Shown: one piece after another, positions 6,478 through 12,573 of the stretch
How the letters are laid out: each line of letters begins with the position of its first letter
Position numbering within the stretch: position 1 is the stretch's first letter
Assembly (NCBI GenBank): GCA_964348745.1
Contig: CAYGDT010000039.1
Coordinates: forward strand, 1-13,653
Direction: 5' to 3'
DNA from: CAYGDT01 sp964348745
GTDB lineage: Bacteria > Patescibacteriota > Gracilibacteria > Peribacterales > Peribacteraceae
DNA: 13,653 nucleotides
Position numbers and translations under genes: made by a program
Notes under the pieces: model-generated
Databases searched by the model: none
Seen by the model: the letters and a program-made list of their open reading frames with translations, nothing else
What the model was told of the DNA's origin: nothing

Positions 6478-9249
6478 CTAGGACAAAGAATCTAGCCTCT
6501 CTTTTACTTTCTTCAACTTCTCTCTATTCGTCTCCAGCTTCTCTTTCTCCAAATCCACCACTTCTTTCGGAGCATTACTCACAAACTCTTTATTACCCAA
6601 TTTTCCCTCCACAGATTTGATGAAACGCTCAAGATTTACTTTCTCCTTGCCAAGTTTTTCGATCTCCTTTTCGATATCGATGAGCCCCTCCAGCGGAACA
6701 TGCACTTCGATCTCCGGCAGGAAAACGCTCGCTGCCTGCCGATACTGCTGCGGCTTCGTTTCGATCGTCAGACTCCCCACACGACCGAGACGACGAATAT
6801 GCCCCTCCTGCGATTCCAGTAATGGCACCCACTTGATCGTATGCAGCACCACTGCAATCTCCATGCTAGGTTCAATCCCCTGCTCCGCACGAATGCTGCG
6901 GATAGCAGTAATGACATCGATGATCTTCTGCAGATGATCACGGGAATCGCTGTTGCGTAGCGCCGGATCAACCTCAGGCCATGATTGTTTGATCAGCATG
7001 CCTTGTTTCTGCGACTTCACAGAGTCCCAGAGTTCCTCGGTGACAAACGGACAGTAGGGGTGCAGAAGAATCAGCAGCGTGCGCAGAACATGAATCAGCA
7101 CCGCCGGATTTGCGCCTGCCCCGCGTAGCCCATCGGGCGAAGTAGGGTCTCCTCCCTTGGAAAGCTCCAAGTACCAGTCGCAGAAATAATCCCACGTAAA
7201 GCCATAGAGTCGCTCCCCGACGTCACTTAGACGATACTGCTCCAGACCCGTCGTGACATCGAAAATCAAATCCTGAAGCGAGCTTAATACAGCCCGATCC
7301 GCCAGCGACAAATTTTTCACTTTCCACTTTCCACTTTCCACTTCAGCCGGCTTTATGCCGGCTGCATCGCACTGCATCAGCACGAACCGCGATGCATTCC
7401 AGAGCTTGTTAACAAAGTTCCGGTATCCAGCGATCTTCTCTTCGTAGAGCTTCTGATCATTCCCCGGGCTCTGCCCTATGATCATCGACATGCGCAGGGC
7501 ATCGGCGCCGTACTTAGGGATAATATCCAACGGATCGATCATTGTCTCCGGATGACTCTTACTCATTTTCTGCCCATCACGCGCACGCACGAGGCCGTGG
7601 AGATACACCGTCTTAAAAGGGATGCGCTGCGATTCGTCCGTACCGATACCGAACCTGCTGAACGTGTACGTCGTCATCAGGATCATGCGAGCAACCCAGA
7701 AGAAGAGGATATCGTACCCCGTCTCCATAACATCGGTTGGGTGAAATTTAAGAAGATCCGGACTGCGTTCGATGATCTCTTTGAGAGAAAGAGAAAAATC
7801 CTCGGTCAGTTTCGGGTCAACAAGCGTCGCCCACGTCCACATGGCAACGCCGTACCATGTATCGAGCGTATCGGAATCCTGCTCCCAACCGCTTCCCGCG
7901 GGAGCCACGGCTCCGACATGCATCTCCTTACCCTTGTACCACACAGGCACACGATGTCCCCACCAGATCTGGCGGCTAACGCACCAATCCTGAAGGTTGT
8001 CGATCCACTGGAAGTACGTCTTTTCAAACCGCTCCGGGATGATGGTGATGTCTCCGCTCTGGACAACGTCCTGCATCACCTCCTTGATACTCCTTTTCTT
8101 CCCCTTCCAATCGAGAACCTTCTTATTGACGTCGATGAACCACTGCAGTTTCGGAAGTGGCTCGATGGCCTTCTTGGAACGATAGGAAATGGAGAGTGGT
8201 TGCATGTACTTCTCCTCCGATTGCATCCTCCCCTGCTGCCGGAGCCCTTCAACGAATGCCTCGCGACATTCCGCAGTCGTCATGCCCGCGTAGGATCCTG
8301 CGGCATCAGTCATGTTGCCGTCCTCGCCGATGACCTGCTCGGGCGCGGAGACGATTGCATCCTTATGTCGTTGCCACATCTCGAAGTCGATCTTGCTGTG
8401 AAACGGCGTCACACCCACGACTCCGGAACCAAACGATGCATCCACGGAGTGATCTGCAATGACCGATACGCGAATGGTCTTGCCTCCTGGCCACTGCACC
8501 CGAAAATCCTTGCCAACGAGTTTCTTATAACGCTTGTCGTCGGGGTGTACCGCAAGTGCGGTATCACCGAGCTTGGTCTCCGGGCGACTGGTAGCGATAC
8601 AGACGGACTTTCCACCCGTCTGCTTCGCCGAGAGATATTCAAACGTATAGAGCACGGCCTCGCTGTCTTTGTATTCGATCTCATCGTCGGAGATCGTCGT
8701 CTGTAATGCAGTATCCCAGTTCACCACGCGTTCACCACGATACAAAACACCGCTCTCCACCATGTCTTTGAAGACCTCGTTGGTGCAGCGTGCAAGCGGC
8801 GGATCCATGGTATATTTCTCGCGCGACCAGTCACAGCTGGTACCCATCTTGCGCACTTGATTGCGGATCGTACCCTGGCTTTCTTCGACGAAGTGCATGA
8901 TCCGACGCACGAGTTCGTCCCGCCCGAGCTTCGCGCGCGGATCGGGAATCTTTTCTTCCTTCTGTACTTTACGAATCACAACACTCTCCGTCGCAATTGC
9001 GGCATGGTCGGTACCGGGTACCCAAAGCGCCTCTTTGCCACGCATGCGATTAAACCGGATGAAGATGTCCTCCAGCGCAAGCATTACCGCATGCCCAAGG
9101 TGCAACTGCCCCGTAGCGTTCGGTGGCGGCATGCTGATGGTAAACGCTTCCTTGTCGCTGTTTGCATCCGCCGTAAACGCGCCACTCTCCTCCCACATCT
9201 TGTAGATTCTATCTTCAGTGGCCTGTGGATCGTAGGCTTTGGGAAGCAT
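6478..9249 (-). CDS. valS: Valine--tRNA ligase
   Basis: A class I aminoacyl-tRNA synthetase that charges tRNA-Val and edits mischarged threonine. The 923 residues cover the whole family: PPPNATGQLHLGHAV with the HIGH-type HLGH at 50-53, the CP1 editing domain at about 190-350, KMSKS at 561-565 (GQKMSKSHP), an anticodon-binding domain, and a C-terminal coiled-coil arm (about 855-923) rich in Glu and Lys. In the editing pocket the usual TPAHD is TPFHS (H284-S285), with the second Asp kept (D288). Between the catalytic and anticodon domains, after RFVLMQ, a short stretch (AGIKPAEVESGKWKVKN) is encoded by a small palindrome plus 7-bp repeats, suggesting in-frame repeat insertion into a tolerant linker. 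The ATG at 9249 fits the family N-terminus; no Shine-Dalgarno sequence. The 3' end carries gene-end element copy C, and palindromes and a terminator lie upstream. Confidence 0.97.
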   Translation of the reverse strand: MLPKAYDPQATEDRIYKMWEESGAFTADANSDKEAFTISMPPPNATGQLHLGHAVMLALEDIFIRFNRMRGKEALWVPGTDHAAIATESVVIRKVQKEEKIPDPRAKLGRDELVRRIMHFVEESQGTIRNQVRKMGTSCDWSREKYTMDPPLARCTNEVFKDMVESGVLYRGERVVNWDTALQTTISDDEIEYKDSEAVLYTFEYLSAKQTGGKSVCIATSRPETKLGDTALAVHPDDKRYKKLVGKDFRVQWPGGKTIRVSVIADHSVDASFGSGVVGVTPFHSKIDFEMWQRHKDAIVSAPEQVIGEDGNMTDAAGSYAGMTTAECREAFVEGLRQQGRMQSEEKYMQPLSISYRSKKAIEPLPKLQWFIDVNKKVLDWKGKKRSIKEVMQDVVQSGDITIIPERFEKTYFQWIDNLQDWCVSRQIWWGHRVPVWYKGKEMHVGAVAPAGSGWEQDSDTLDTWYGVAMWTWATLVDPKLTEDFSLSLKEIIERSPDLLKFHPTDVMETGYDILFFWVARMILMTTYTFSRFGIGTDESQRIPFKTVYLHGLVRARDGQKMSKSHPETMIDPLDIIPKYGADALRMSMIIGQSPGNDQKLYEEKIAGYRNFVNKLWNASRFVLMQCDAAGIKPAEVESGKWKVKNLSLADRAVLSSLQDLIFDVTTGLEQYRLSDVGERLYGFTWDYFCDWYLELSKGGDPTSPDGLRGAGANPAVLIHVLRTLLILLHPYCPFVTEELWDSVKSQKQGMLIKQSWPEVDPALRNSDSRDHLQKIIDVITAIRSIRAEQGIEPSMEIAVVLHTIKWVPLLESQEGHIRRLGRVGSLTIETKPQQYRQAASVFLPEIEVHVPLEGLIDIEKEIEKLGKEKVNLERFIKSVEGKLGNKEFVSNAPKEVVDLEKEKLETNREKLKKVKERLDSLS
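7318..7363 (-). repeat. Heptamer repeat plus palindrome inside valS
   Basis: Three exact CACTTTC heptamers and a partial fourth (7318-7345), next to AGCCGGC-TTTAT-GCCGGCT (7345-7363), a 7-bp hairpin. On the coding strand the heptamer is GTGGAAA, translated as V-E-S-G-K-W-K-V. Frame is kept, so the enzyme remains intact. Confidence 0.88.
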
Positions 9250-9305
9250 TGACTAGAAGTGTACAGAAAAACTGCATTCCATAGAACAAAAAACCATTCC
9301 GAAGA

Positions 9306-9390
9306 AACCCGTTCGACTCGTCCCGCATGCGCGGGACTCGCTCAGGGTTATTTGCGCTTCGGCTCGCTGCGCTCGCTCTTGCGCAAATAA
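9306..9390. repeat. Stacked palindromes upstream of valS
   Basis: Two adjoining inverted repeats. The first (9306-9349) has outer arms AACCC/GGGTT, internal loop words GTTCGACTC and TCGCTCA, and an inner stem GTCCCGC-ATGC-GCGGGAC. The second (9348-9390) has arms TTATTTGCGC/GCGCAAATAA around a GC-rich core with repeated GCTCGCT. They share two bases at the junction. On the valS transcript an alternative pairing CCGAAG/CTTCGG (9357-9362 with 9299-9304) would span the first and disrupt the second, so mutually exclusive folds are possible. They may simply be dispersed REP-like palindromes. Confidence 0.8.
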
Positions 9391-9416
9391 AAAAAGACCG
9401 CCGGTAGAGGGCGGTC
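9389..9416 (-). terminator. Rho-independent terminator, leftward
   Basis: Stem GACCGCC/GGCGGTC (9396-9402 with 9410-9416) with a 7-nt loop, followed on the minus strand by seven T (9395-9389). It lies about 140 nt upstream of the valS ATG and about 285 nt past the SLH gene stop. It may end SLH-gene transcripts, or act as an attenuator if a valS promoter lies further upstream. A weak candidate is TTGCAC-17-TAGAGT on the minus strand, around 9488-9460. No T-box sequence was recognised. Confidence 0.8.
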
Positions 9417-9492
9417 CCAAAGGATGGAAAGAGCAATACTTCTCAATTGAAGCTGGCTGACTCTACAACCCAAAAATAGGAGGTGCAAGTAT

Positions 9493-9675
9493 TTGAAGAA
9501 AAAACCGACAAAATTTGCAGTTTCGGTATATACTGTGGACATGATTGAATCTGCAGTAGCAACAGAAGAGGCGGTAGCTTTCGGCCTCACCGGCCCAGAG
9601 CTCGTTGTCGGCGGAATACTTGCAGTTACCGCGTACTACGTTGGTAAAAACGTATTGAAAAAAATTACTGAATAG
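9493..9675 (+). CDS. Small membrane protein, TTG start
   Basis: A 60-residue protein I cannot assign to a family. An ideal ribosome site AGGAGGTG (9478-9485) stands 7 nt before a TTG at 9493, which decides the start: the first ATG at 9541 would remove 16 residues and leave the site too far away. The N-terminus is basic (KKKPTK), then comes an acidic and alanine-rich stretch (DMIESAVATEEAVAF), a short hydrophobic segment at about 36-50 (ELVVGGILAVTAYYV) and a lysine-containing end. This suggests a single-pass or surface-lying membrane peptide. It lies between two leftward genes and is antisense to any SLH-gene transcript that reads on to the terminator at 9389-9416. It is the only gene here with a textbook Shine-Dalgarno sequence. 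Confidence 0.72.
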   Translation: MKKKPTKFAVSVYTVDMIESAVATEEAVAFGLTGPELVVGGILAVTAYYVGKNVLKKITE

Positions 9676-9692
9676 AATCAAAAGCTACAAAT

Positions 9693-9717
9693 AAAAAACG
9701 GTTACCGAATCGAACCG
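9693..9717 (-). terminator. Possible terminator overlapping the SLH gene stop
   Basis: On the minus strand a 5-bp stem CGGTT/AACCG with a 9-nt loop overlaps the TAA stop (9702-9704) and is followed by six T (9698-9693). The stem is short, so termination would be weak; part of the stem and the loop is simply the last codons of the gene. Confidence 0.4.
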
Positions 9718-11291
9718 ATCATTACATCGGTCTGACTGAAGAACCGCTGTTCAGCGGTGGTTTCATGAGGATAAAGATCAAACACTGTATCCATCGGATG
9801 CTTGTCTTGCTGAGTAATATCTTCGAAGACAATTTCCGAAAGTGACGGGCTTTCCCCTGCTCGCAGACGACGATCATATTCATTGTCATAGATGAGGAAA
9901 TAAGCTGATCCGCTGATCGTTACAACATTGTCACCGGCAAAAAATGTAGCGATCCTCTGGAACACACCTCCTTCCGCTGAATAGCGATCCTGCTGACTCA
10001 GGGAGATATTGCCATCTGTCGTGCGATTCATTGTTAGCCATGCTCGATACGTATCGAAATCCATGTCAGGCTCGGAGCCCTCAAATGGTCCCGTTGTGTA
10101 AAATTGCTTACCGGATATTTTTTCTGTCACGGAAATATCAACAGAGAAGGGCGTCCCTCGTAATCCTGAAAACTGCCAGAGACGATATCCATATGATGCA
10201 TCCAGCGGATATTCTTCAAGCTGACCCCATATCGCAGGATACGAGAAACTGAAGGGCAAACCTGTGACTTCTGATTTGGCTTCACGAACGTTTAAATCCT
10301 CATACGTCCGCGACGGCTTATCGGTATTCCCTGTCTTTAACCGGAAAATCATCTCTGCCATTTCTCCACGTGTGATCGACTGATCGAAGCGCGTGATCGT
10401 CATCGGAATTGCATGACTCTTCTCCAAATACTGCACGAAATGCGCGTACCACGGGTCGCCCGAACGAGGGGTGGGCAAATCTATTCTCTCGGGAGTGACG
10501 GCGAACACGCCGGCAATGATTTTGGCTGATTCCGCAAAGTTGATGTTCGCTGTCGGACGGAATGTGCCGTCGGGATAACCGGCAACGATGCCGCTCTTGT
10601 GCGCCAGGCATACATACACCAGAAACCAATCAGTGGGATGAACATCGGAAAAGGGGGTGCCACCATAGCAATCCGTGTCGAAGGGAATCGACGCTTTCAT
10701 AATAATCTTTGTAAACTCCGCACGGTTGATAGATTGATCCGGATGATAGGTTCCGTCTGCATATCCCTCGACAATTCCTTGCGCCTTCACATACGCAATC
10801 GCCTCGGCATTCGCATGGCTGTCGGGCACATCGGAAAACGATGCGGGAGATTCACCGATTTCTCCTCCATGCGTCAGACACGGAGCGGCGAAATAATTGA
10901 TCATATGTCCATCGTCGGTGCAGCGAGCAATCGTTGTGCCATCATTGCATAGGTAGCGATGATCACAATCGCTCGACTCAATTGGACATTGCACCATTCG
11001 ATAGGCACATACACCGTTGGCATCGCGACTGCACACGGGACCGCCCATCGAGCCATCAGCACAGATGTAATTCGGTGCCATGATCGCCGGACCACACTCC
11101 TCCTTGGTGCAAGGTTGTATTGCGGGGCACTGCTGCCATGCACAGTTATTGTTCCCATCACGACCGACGTACGTGACCCCGTCGGGGCAGAGCTTGGCGT
11201 CCATTGTGCACGCCATGGGCTCAGAAGCGGCGGAGACAACAGTTGCGATGCTGAAGAGAGACAATGAGAAGAGAAGGGTTGAAGTGCGCAT
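9702..11291 (-). CDS. Secreted Cys-rich protein with three S-layer homology domains
   Basis: An exported surface protein of 529 residues probably held to the cell-wall polymer by SLH domains. From the ATG at 11291 it starts with a signal peptide (MRTSTLLFSLSLFSIATVVSA, cleavage near 21-22). The mature N-terminus (about 28-138) has 14 cysteines and repeats of the form C-x-DG followed by a Cys and a D-x-N-x-x-C segment (CPDG, CADG, CNDG), probably disulfide-bonded. SLH 1 (about 152-201, FSDVPDSHANAEAI and GYADGTYHPDQSINRAEF), SLH 2 (213-265, FSDV and GYPDGTFRP) and a diverged SLH 3 (276-321, WYAHFVQYLEK and ITRGEMAEMIF) follow. The remaining 200 residues, starting near FSFSYPAIW, are an unassigned beta-rich-looking domain. 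A TTG at 11336 would put 15 residues before the signal peptide and is rejected. AAGGAG lies 13 nt upstream of the ATG, somewhat far. Transcription diverges from the channel operon. Confidence 0.9.
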   Translation of the reverse strand: MRTSTLLFSLSLFSIATVVSAASEPMACTMDAKLCPDGVTYVGRDGNNNCAWQQCPAIQPCTKEECGPAIMAPNYICADGSMGGPVCSRDANGVCAYRMVQCPIESSDCDHRYLCNDGTTIARCTDDGHMINYFAAPCLTHGGEIGESPASFSDVPDSHANAEAIAYVKAQGIVEGYADGTYHPDQSINRAEFTKIIMKASIPFDTDCYGGTPFSDVHPTDWFLVYVCLAHKSGIVAGYPDGTFRPTANINFAESAKIIAGVFAVTPERIDLPTPRSGDPWYAHFVQYLEKSHAIPMTITRFDQSITRGEMAEMIFRLKTGNTDKPSRTYEDLNVREAKSEVTGLPFSFSYPAIWGQLEEYPLDASYGYRLWQFSGLRGTPFSVDISVTEKISGKQFYTTGPFEGSEPDMDFDTYRAWLTMNRTTDGNISLSQQDRYSAEGGVFQRIATFFAGDNVVTISGSAYFLIYDNEYDRRLRAGESPSLSEIVFEDITQQDKHPMDTVFDLYPHETTAEQRFFSQTDVMIGSIR

Positions 11292-11330
11292 AGAGTGCAG
11301 TCTACTCCTTAAATAGCTCAAATCCTCAAT

Positions 11331-11359
11331 TTGCATAAGAATTCATTATATTGTATAAT
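11331..11359 (+). promoter_or_regulatory. Strong promoter of the channel operon
   Basis: -35 TTGCAT (11331-11336), 17-nt spacer, perfect -10 TATAAT (11354-11359). The expected start near 11366 leaves a leader of only about 10 nt before the ATG at 11376, with no Shine-Dalgarno sequence. A TATAAT on the minus strand (11350-11345) overlaps it and may serve the SLH gene, but no good -35 goes with it. Confidence 0.8.
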
Positions 11360-11375
11360 ATTAATACAAACACAC

Positions 11376-11609
11376 ATGCCACATCCTATTGAATCTATCG
11401 CGCCAATTGCGGAAACAGCGACACATGCGAGTCTTCGTATGTTGGAATCGGCAATGCCTCCGGCTGCGAAACTCGCAACCAACACCATCGGCTACGTAGC
11501 GCCGCCCATCATGAACATCATGTTTGGGATAGCTCCCCTCGTTCTCATGTACGCAGGAATGAAAATGACCGTCACAGGAAAACCCCTCTGGAAAGAGGGT
11601 GTATCATAA
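11376..11609 (+). CDS. Small membrane protein preceding the ion channel
   Basis: A 77-residue protein of no recognised family. Residues 1-40 are alanine-rich and amphipathic (IAPIAETATHASLRMLESAMPPAAKLATN); one hydrophobic helix covers about 41-62 (VAPPIMNIMFGIAPLVLMYAG) and a short Lys-containing tail follows. The ATG at 11376 is chosen because the TTG at 11331 is the -35 box of the promoter. The gap to the channel start is 10 nt and both lie behind one promoter, so co-expression is very likely and an accessory role for the channel is possible (inference only). A GGAA-loop hairpin (11584-11599, stem CCCTCT/AGAGGG) sits just before its stop, with no T-run. Confidence 0.75.
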   Translation: MPHPIESIAPIAETATHASLRMLESAMPPAAKLATNTIGYVAPPIMNIMFGIAPLVLMYAGMKMTVTGKPLWKEGVS

Positions 11610-11619
11610 ATATATCCAC

Positions 11620-12513
11620 ATGACTCCACACACACCACAAACGGCAAACGTGCGATACTTCGGCGCTCTCACGTTCATCAAAAAATTGTCCGGACTTTCG
11701 TATACGACGCTGTTTGGAATCTGGGGAGGCATGGTCGTGCTGTTTGGTGTTGCGTATTTCCTGCTCACGTTTATCGGCGATGGAGCGCAAGGCCCGAACT
11801 TCTTCGAAGGAGCGTCATTAGTACATCTGCAGGACATGCCGTTCTTACAGCGACTCTATAACGCCGTCTACTTCAGTGTTATTACGGCAACCTCCACGGG
11901 ATACGGGGACATCGTGCCACACGGATTTTCCAAGACTGTCGCCTCAGTCCAGAGTATCTCCGCGCTGCTTGTATTCGCGGTTTTTGTAACCAAACTCGTG
12001 TCACATCAACAGGAAACAACGCTGAACGAAGTACACAGAATGACGTTCGAAGATGTATTTCACAACGCACGCGAAGGCATGTTCATCGCGCGGAAAGACT
12101 TCGATCGCATCATTCGCGCAGCCGAGGAGCAAAAGCAACTGCGTCCGGAACACTGGGAAGACCTCATCATCGCCTACCTGCAGCTCCAAACAATTTTTTC
12201 CGAGATCCCCGACTTTTATCAAAATGATGTTCATCAATACACGATTGATAAGAAGCGCGAGCTGTTGCTCTTGGAGTGCGTGCACCGCACGCTGCACCGC
12301 ATTAATATCATGCTCGATGCATTCAGCAACAACGGCATCGACTGGGTGAACCATGATGCCAGCATGCTAGAACTCACGGAACTGACGAAGATCGTGAACG
12401 AGATAACGCCGGTCTGGAAGATGCACAGTCCCTACGATTCCGCAGAAGCATTCGAAGACATATTCCAGATGAAAGAGCGGATGCATCTGAAGATGTTAAA
12501 TGCCATTCAGTAA
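11620..12513 (+). CDS. Two-TM potassium channel with helical cytosolic domain
   Basis: A pore-loop K+ channel of the ion_trans_2/KcsA-like type. In 297 residues: cytosolic N-terminus (1-28), TM1 (about 30-51), an outer loop and pore helix, the canonical filter TSTGYGDIVP (91-100), and TM2 (about 105-127). Four such subunits should form the pore. The following 170 residues are charged and helical (for example REGMFIARKDFDRIIRAAEEQK), without the GxGxxG of an RCK/TrkA-N domain or a cyclic-nucleotide motif, so the gate-controlling signal is unknown. The ATG at 11620 is preferred; a GTG at 11599 would add seven residues overlapping the upstream gene. It is co-transcribed with the 77-aa membrane protein gene. 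It converges with pnp, with a heptamer repeat between the two stops and no clear terminator. Confidence 0.93.
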   Translation: MTPHTPQTANVRYFGALTFIKKLSGLSYTTLFGIWGGMVVLFGVAYFLLTFIGDGAQGPNFFEGASLVHLQDMPFLQRLYNAVYFSVITATSTGYGDIVPHGFSKTVASVQSISALLVFAVFVTKLVSHQQETTLNEVHRMTFEDVFHNAREGMFIARKDFDRIIRAAEEQKQLRPEHWEDLIIAYLQLQTIFSEIPDFYQNDVHQYTIDKKRELLLLECVHRTLHRINIMLDAFSNNGIDWVNHDASMLELTELTKIVNEITPVWKMHSPYDSAEAFEDIFQMKERMHLKMLNAIQ

Positions 12514-12536
12514 CGAACAACAACCAACGCTTTTAC

Positions 12537-12564
12537 TCATTGGTCATTGCTCATTGCTCATTTG
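12537..12564. repeat. Heptamer array TCATTGC between convergent genes
   Basis: Four 7-mers: TCATTGG, TCATTGC, TCATTGC, TCATTTG. It starts 24 nt after the channel stop and ends 10 nt before the pnp stop. No coding or hairpin function is visible. Confidence 0.88.
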
Positions 12565-12573
12565 CTGTGGTCA

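Noticed and set aside
7552..8706. A 384-codon open frame antisense to valS
   Set aside because: It lies wholly inside a complete ValRS with intact motifs; the translation has no recognisable domain.
9389..9488. T-box riboswitch upstream of valS
   Set aside because: GGGACCGCC superficially recalls the T-box, but the conserved antiterminator bulge sequence and stem I features were not found.
9529..9541. TATACT as a -10 box giving a leaderless start at ATG 9541
   Set aside because: The AGGAGGTG site 7 nt before TTG 9493 is a stronger signal for the longer protein; the -35 match for TATACT is poor.
9699..9717. T-arm-like GGTTCGATTC on the minus strand, suggesting a tRNA
   Set aside because: The flanks do not pair as a T-stem, no D-arm, anticodon arm or acceptor is present, and the bases are the last codons of the SLH gene.
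11331..11375. TTG at 11331 as start of a 92-aa protein
   Set aside because: This TTG is the -35 box of a strong promoter with TATAAT 17 nt downstream; transcription begins after it.
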